Both the position numbers and the translations under genes were made by a program. Below the pieces are notes generated by a model. It was not told where the DNA came from and did not search any database. It saw nothing but the letters and a program-made list of their open reading frames with translations. Below, piece by piece: positions 7,353 to 10,198 of a stretch of DNA of 10,198 bases. The stretch comes from Fibrobacteraceae bacterium (GTDB lineage: Bacteria > Fibrobacterota > Fibrobacteria > Fibrobacterales > Fibrobacteraceae), in the NCBI GenBank assembly GCA_021443045.1, contig JABUUT010000004.1, forward strand, positions 28,058 through 38,255, read 5' to 3'. How positions within the stretch are numbered: the stretch's first letter is position 1; every line of letters starts with the position of its first letter.

Positions 7353-8683
7353 AAAGCCCCCTCTGCACCACTACTTGGCACAGGAACTATGAGAGATGTT
7401 TTTGCAAGTTCCTTGTTTTTTTCCACTTCAATTTCAACTTTAAAAGCCTTTACCAACTTTTTCGCGTTAATTTCCACGCTGCCGGTAGCACTTTCATCGT
7501 ATTGGTAGTTAAAATTGCGCACCTTGTGAACCGAGAGTTCACTCACAGTTACCCGAGCATCTCTGCCTTGGGGTGCAAAACTGGCAAAGGTAAATGCCAA
7601 GCAGGCCGACACATTTTCTTTGGGCACAAAGTACAACTTTTGGCTAATAAGTCCTCCCGATTCGTCTTCTGGGGGGAATATCAAAAAGTCTTCCACGCCG
7701 GCAGAAGAACCATCGGTTTTGCGAATGCCCACTGCAGCATGGTCCCGGCCAGGAACAAAAATGCTTCTGGACGCTTCGTTATACCCAATCATGAACTTAA
7801 TCATGTATTCGTTGTTGGTTTTAAAATCCATAACGGTGCAATCGGTCCACTGGGTTTTTCCCGTTTCATCGGTAGCATACACTTGAGAAATGGTCCTGTC
7901 GGCGCCTGTAGGCAAGGCTTCCTTGTCAAAATCGTAGTTGGAGTCAAATCCGTAAAGGGTAGCCATGGTTCCAACCTTGCCCTGCAAATCTTCGTCACCT
8001 TCCATAATGACGCGGCTGTAGGCAATAGACCTGCCATCTTTCATTTCACTGGTGGCAAAGCGGGAGACAAAGCCAAAGTTTACCCCATCGGCTCTAGGAA
8101 AAATTTGGCTGCTGCTGTTAATATCACTGGGCACCCCAGGCATCACCTTAAACTGCTTTACACCTTCGGCTACCATCACCGTGCTACCGGCCTCGTCCGC
8201 CTTACATTCTTCCGATTCGGCACCGCGAACCACCTTGCAGGACCGGTATAAATTTTGGTCTTTTCCATACCAGCTAATTTCTTCGGTGGCCGTCCATTCC
8301 CCGGCACTGTTGTAGCGCACTCGACGGATAACCAAGTTGTCCATCCGCTTGCCATCGCTCACCACACGGTTCAAGCTAAAAGAAGTTTTGTCGTCTTCGG
8401 TGGAGCCTTCGGGAACAGGCATGTATATGTCATTTGCCACTTCAAACTTTTTAAAGGTTCCGTCGCTATTTTTTTCAACGTAGCTTTTAGCCCCCATCTG
8501 GGACACATCTTCTTGCACCAAGGTACCTGCCGTGCTGGCAATTTCTCCAGCCTTAAGCATATTCTGGGTGCGCACCCTAAACTTGGTGGAATCGCTAAAA
8601 GCCTGGCCAGCCACCAAAACTACAATGCCCACAATGGCAATGTACACCATAAGTTCCATTAACGTAAAGCCGGATTTTCTCAT
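7349..8683 (-). CDS. PilW/GspJ-like minor pilin with a large insertion
   Basis: This 444-residue prepilin has a 5-residue leader (MRKSG) and then FTLMELMVYIAIVG, with Glu at mature position 5 and a hydrophobic helix to about residue 30. GspJ/PilW-like core pieces are visible at about 31-183 (a strand near VAEGVKQFKVMPG) and at 408-435 (KAFKVEIEVEK, then SLIVPVP), the last resembling the closing strands of the family. Between them, about 198-390, lies extra beta-rich sequence ending in AFTFASFAPQGRDARVTVSE, reminiscent of a carbohydrate-binding-type beta-sandwich; that resemblance is only by eye. GspJ proteins are usually near 200 residues and PilW near 300, so the enlargement is real. The start overlaps the pilV-like stop codon (ATGA), with GGGGG about 9 nt upstream as ribosome binding site. 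Its own stop overlaps the next start. Expected role: part of the minor-pilin complex that primes assembly, in contact with the giant subunit. Confidence 0.88.
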   Translation of the reverse strand: MRKSGFTLMELMVYIAIVGIVVLVAGQAFSDSTKFRVRTQNMLKAGEIASTAGTLVQEDVSQMGAKSYVEKNSDGTFKKFEVANDIYMPVPEGSTEDDKTSFSLNRVVSDGKRMDNLVIRRVRYNSAGEWTATEEISWYGKDQNLYRSCKVVRGAESEECKADEAGSTVMVAEGVKQFKVMPGVPSDINSSSQIFPRADGVNFGFVSRFATSEMKDGRSIAYSRVIMEGDEDLQGKVGTMATLYGFDSNYDFDKEALPTGADRTISQVYATDETGKTQWTDCTVMDFKTNNEYMIKFMIGYNEASRSIFVPGRDHAAVGIRKTDGSSAGVEDFLIFPPEDESGGLISQKLYFVPKENVSACLAFTFASFAPQGRDARVTVSELSVHKVRNFNYQYDESATGSVEINAKKLVKAFKVEIEVEKNKELAKTSLIVPVPSSGAEGAL

Positions 8684-9213
8684 TTTACTACCCCCGACAC
8701 ATCAATAGAAAATTCAGTGGCCTTAAAGGTCCAGAAAACTTTAACATTAACCTGCTTGGCATACACATGCCGCACCGATTCCAGCATAGTAGAAGACTGG
8801 GCCACATAATCTTTATCAGGCGAAACCTTTACCACGGCCCTATACTTTACAGTCATGGTATTTTTTACAAGCCCTGGCTGCCCTTCCCAAGTTCTCACCA
8901 TCATGTTGCGAAGGCCCGCACTTTCTGAGGCGTTACCGTCTTTATCCACAATGTTGTAATTGTAATTCTCGTCGCCAAAATGGAGCGTTACTTCTTCGGC
9001 GTTGCCCATAGAACTTAAACCACTGCGATTCAAAGAATCGATAATCTGCTGGGCCACTTCCACAGCACCATCGCGGCCTCGAAGGCGCAAAAGGGAATCT
9101 CGGTTGCCACCCTGCAGATTCAGAAGGGCCACCAGCAAAAAACCCAGTACCGCCGCCGATACCAGAACTTCCACAATGCCAAAGCCATTCTTTTCCTTTA
9201 CATAACGCCACAT
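8680..9213 (-). CDS. PilV/GspI-like minor pilin
   Basis: This 177-residue prepilin has leader MWRYVKEKNG, cleavage expected after Gly10, then FGIVEVLVSAAVLGFLLVAL with Glu at mature position 5. The globular part has no cysteine and ends with strands containing VNVKVFWTFKA, like the Trp-bearing closing strands of GspI/PilV proteins. Its length suits PilV or GspI. It starts 8 bp after the previous gene; its AGAGG ribosome binding site (spacing 5) overlaps that gene's TAG stop. It ends in a 4-bp ATGA overlap with the pilW-like gene, so translation is probably coupled. Role: core member of the minor pilin initiation complex in the inner membrane. Whether it serves a pilus or a type II secretion pseudopilus cannot be decided from sequence alone. 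Confidence 0.88.
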   Translation of the reverse strand: MWRYVKEKNGFGIVEVLVSAAVLGFLLVALLNLQGGNRDSLLRLRGRDGAVEVAQQIIDSLNRSGLSSMGNAEEVTLHFGDENYNYNIVDKDGNASESAGLRNMMVRTWEGQPGLVKNTMTVKYRAVVKVSPDKDYVAQSSTMLESVRHVYAKQVNVKVFWTFKATEFSIDVSGVVK

Positions 9214-9221
9214 AAGAACCT

Positions 9222-9743
9222 CTACAATTCGCTCCAGGTGGTGCCATCATGGCTAATGTAAGCCTTAATGGTGTTGTTTCCCAAAGCCTTTACCGCAGCA
9301 CCATACAAGTCGTTTCGATACTTTATACGAAGGCACCCTTCCGAAGGAGCGGCACTCAGGCCAATTTTGGGGATAAACAAAAAATCACCATTCGATGTTT
9401 TCCAGTTGGTTTTTGTACCGGAGCAATTTCCCGACACAAATTCATTGGGGGCATCAATGGTAAATGTTTTGTAGTTGGCGCCGCTTTCACAATTGTCTCT
9501 TCGCACTATCAGTTCCCGGGAATTCACTTTTACGCACAAAGTATCATTCATCCGTTTGGACTCGGCAGCCACACTTTGCAAAAAAGCGGTAGTCGATCTT
9601 GCAGCATCGCTAACTCTTGCATTGGCCACCGCGTTTACAAAACTCACCACACCAATGGAAGACAGGATACCCAGGATGGATACCACAACCAACACTTCTA
9701 TCAGCGTAAAGCCGCTGGTTCTTTTTTGTCTATACGTTCCCAT
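9222..9743 (-). CDS. GspH/FimT-like minor pilin
   Basis: This is the first gene of the operon, 173 residues. The leader MGTYRQKRTSG is followed by FTLIEVLVVVSILGILSSIG, a textbook class III prepilin N-terminus with Glu at mature position 5. The spine helix runs on to about residue 60 (ARSTTAFLQSVAAESKR), as in GspH/FimT proteins. The globular part has four Cys (70, 85, 107, 137), which could form two disulfides, and ends in HDGTTWSEL. No alternative start lies between this ATG and the cleavage site. GGAG at 9751-9748 provides the ribosome binding site, 4 nt from the ATG. FimT/FimU/GspH subunits usually sit in the shaft next to the tip complex. Placement in this family rests on N-terminal features, size and first position in an H-I-J-K order. 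Confidence 0.88.
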   Translation of the reverse strand: MGTYRQKRTSGFTLIEVLVVVSILGILSSIGVVSFVNAVANARVSDAARSTTAFLQSVAAESKRMNDTLCVKVNSRELIVRRDNCESGANYKTFTIDAPNEFVSGNCSGTKTNWKTSNGDFLFIPKIGLSAAPSEGCLRIKYRNDLYGAAVKALGNNTIKAYISHDGTTWSEL

Positions 9744-9747
9744 ATAT

Positions 9748-9751
9748 CTCC
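9748..9751 (-). promoter_or_regulatory. Ribosome binding site of the first pilin gene
   Basis: GGAG lies 4 nt before the ATG at 9743-9741. The spacing is short but acceptable. It supports the start that gives an 11-residue prepilin leader. Confidence 0.6.
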
Positions 9752-9760
9752 GATATGCAC

Positions 9761-9780
9761 AAAAAACCCCTTCCGGGGCT
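9761..9780 (-). terminator. Leader hairpin with T6 tract, just before the operon
   Basis: On the minus strand AGCCCC (9780-9775) pairs with GGGGTT (9770-9765, including one G-U) around a GGAA tetraloop of the GNRA class, followed by a run of T ending at 9761. It looks like a short rho-independent terminator, reading toward the pilin genes from 10 bp before the ribosome binding site. The predicted transcription start falls at about 9777, inside its left arm. It may therefore insulate the operon from upstream transcripts, or form a structure at the mRNA 5' end. Confidence 0.5.
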
Positions 9781-9783
9781 CCA

Positions 9784-9812
9784 ACTATAAGTAATATATA
9801 TTAAAATGGCAA
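9784..9812 (-). promoter_or_regulatory. Sigma70-type promoter of the pilin operon
   Basis: On the minus strand the -35 box is TTGCCA (9812-9807) and the -10 box TATAGT (9789-9784), separated by exactly 17 bp. Each matches the consensus at five of six bases. The predicted start is near 9777, about 34 nt before the first ATG. No competing promoter of this quality was seen nearer the gene. Confidence 0.65.
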
Positions 9813-9826
9813 AATAAGGTAAACTT

Positions 9827-9850
9827 TGATTTACAACTTGGCGTAAATCA
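9827..9850. promoter_or_regulatory. Perfect inverted repeat upstream of the promoter, possible activator site
   Basis: TGATTTAC (9827-9834) and GTAAATCA (9843-9850) are perfect 8-bp arms around 8 bp. The centre is near 9838.5, about 61 bp upstream of the predicted transcription start, a classic position for CRP/FNR-type activators acting from upstream. The sequence is not an exact CRP or FNR consensus, so the regulator is unknown. Confidence 0.45.
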
Positions 9851-9851
9851 C

Positions 9852-9869
9852 ACATTTTTCAAGAAATGT
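9852..9869. promoter_or_regulatory. Second, shorter inverted repeat
   Basis: ACATTT (9852-9857) and AAATGT (9864-9869) flank 6 bp, immediately beside the 8-bp inverted repeat. The arms are AT-rich and short, so it could be an auxiliary operator or chance. Confidence 0.25.
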
Positions 9870-9960
9870 AAGAAAATTGTAAGTTTAGGCAATGGCGTTT
9901 GGCGGTCGGTGGTCCATTGCCGGTATTTACATACTCTTATGGACATTCCCTGGATCCTAT

Positions 9961-9988
9961 CCCCTATCCCCTATCCCCTATCCCCTAT
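9961..9988. repeat. Heptamer tandem repeat (CCCCTAT)x4
   Basis: Four perfect copies of CCCCTAT are preceded by a partial CCTAT at 9956-9960. On the minus strand this reads GGGGATA repeated, four G4 runs separated by 3-nt loops, which fits the standard G-quadruplex pattern. It lies about 150 bp upstream of the operon -35 box. Short heptamer arrays of this kind resemble the STRR sequences known from cyanobacteria and may vary in copy number. Confidence 0.9.
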
Positions 9989-9994
9989 CGCGAT

Positions 9995-10062
9995 GCTCCA
10001 GGGTCCAGGGCTAAAGGCGGCTCCAGGGTCCAGGGCTAAAGGCAGCTCCAGGGCTAAAGACG
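9995..10062. repeat. 25-bp tandem repeat with a shortened third copy
   Basis: Units at 9995-10019 and 10020-10044 differ only in the last base. Each starts GCTCCAGGG, continues TCCAGGG and ends in a CTAAAGGC segment. The third unit (10045-10062) is 18 bp because one 7-bp TCCAGGG block is missing. Degenerate remnants (TCAGGG, TTCCAGG) follow to 10078. The internal 7-bp step matches the period of the neighbouring heptamer array. Confidence 0.85.
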
Positions 10063-10098
10063 GTATCAGGGTTCCAGGATGACCAGGCCGTAGCAGGA

Positions 10099-10112
10099 TG
10101 CACTTTAGTGCA
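10099..10112. repeat. Small palindrome next to the dispersed repeat
   Basis: TGCACT (10099-10104) and AGTGCA (10107-10112) flank TT. It sits 3 bp before the 19-bp repeat. It could be part of that repeat unit, although the left copy at 93-111 shows only a partial equivalent (GTGCAAA, then a longer gap). Confidence 0.4.
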
Positions 10113-10115
10113 AAG

Positions 10116-10134
10116 CAATTTTTAGAGGTGTCCT
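10116..10134. repeat. 19-bp dispersed repeat, right copy
   Basis: CAATTTTTAGAGGTGTCCT matches 93-111 at 18 of 19 positions in the same orientation, 10 kb apart. It contains an AGAGGTG resembling a ribosome binding site, but the ATGs that follow (10150 region) run into stops within a few codons. Confidence 0.5.
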
Positions 10135-10198
10135 CAAATTAAAACCGATATGGAATAAAACATGGATTGAGCCGCTTGAAATAAGGAACGAAGTGACG

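Larger units (their letters stand above)
9951..10083 (+). repeat. Expanded palindromic element (TGGATCCT ... AGGATGAC)
   Basis: The left end TGGATCCT (9951-9958) and right end AGGATGAC (10076-10083) correspond to the ends of the element at 323-357 read on its minus strand (TGGATTCT, AGAATGAC). The terminal arms ATCCT/AGGAT remain complementary. The interior carries a heptamer array (9961-9988) and a 25-bp array (9995-10062), making this copy 133 bp against 35 bp. The relationship is inferred from end sequences only. Confidence 0.45.
9744..10198. other. Upstream intergenic region of the pilin operon
   Basis: I see no credible coding sequence here. The part next to the operon (9744-9900) is AT-rich and carries the leader hairpin, the promoter and the inverted repeats. 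From 9948 to 10086 the DNA is GC-richer and made of tandem repeats inside a palindromic element. From 10099 on there are a small palindrome and the second 19-bp dispersed repeat. From 10140 to the edge nothing recognisable is present; short open frames there lack convincing starts. Confidence 0.6.

Noticed and set aside
7502..8251. Plus-strand 249-codon open frame antisense to the PilW-like gene
   Set aside because: The opposite strand encodes a clear prepilin with leader and operon context, so this frame is its shadow.
9249..9794. Plus-strand 181-codon open frame antisense to the GspH-like gene
   Set aside because: It is a shadow of a clear GFTLIE prepilin gene and extends across that gene's promoter region.
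9956..10062. CRISPR-like array
   Set aside because: Units are 7 or 25 bp and directly contiguous, with no unique spacers, so these are simple tandem repeats.
10150..10198. Start of a rightward gene after the AGAGGTG in the right 19-bp repeat
   Set aside because: The nearby ATGs are followed by in-frame stops within two codons, and no long frame with a start is seen before the window ends.

Overview
The window is dominated by one leftward (minus-strand) four-gene operon of type IV pilin-like proteins. Every product begins with a class III prepilin leader (short basic stretch, Gly, hydrophobic helix). In transcription order they are a GspH/FimT-like subunit (9222-9743), a PilV/GspI-like subunit (8680-9213), a PilW/GspJ-like subunit (7349-8683) and a 2284-residue GspK/PilX-position protein (498-7352). 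The order H-I-J-K, the 4-bp ATGA overlaps at the second and third junctions, and the 8-bp gap at the first support one co-translated unit. No assembly ATPase, platform protein, prepilin peptidase, secretin or major pilin lies in the window, so the cassette must work with machinery encoded elsewhere.

The organism is most likely a Fibrobacter or close relative (Fibrobacterota). This is inferred from the moderate, uneven GC content, the Ser/Thr/Pro linker in the giant protein, the large Cys-rich multi-domain surface protein, and the repeat-laden intergenic DNA. No rRNA or housekeeping marker is present to prove it.

Layout: 1-497 is intergenic apart from a doubtful 3' gene fragment. It holds a 40-bp direct repeat pair, hairpins, a short palindromic element and the operon terminator (445-471). 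498-9743 is the operon. 9744-10198 is upstream DNA with a good sigma70-type promoter (9784-9812), a perfect 8-bp inverted repeat placed like an activator site, a leader hairpin, a heptamer tandem array able to form a G-quadruplex, and a second tandem array. Both flanks carry versions of one palindromic element (ends TGGATYCT ... AGRATGAC) and a shared 19-bp sequence.

Working model: the three small pseudopilins form the usual minor-pilin initiation complex. The giant fourth protein, which lacks the conserved Glu at position +5, sits at the very tip and displays about 2250 residues of beta-rich, Cys-rich domains. It would combine the roles of an initiating GspK-like pilin and a tip adhesin (the job of PilY1 in other systems). 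Substrate adhesion is plausible but not shown by the sequence.
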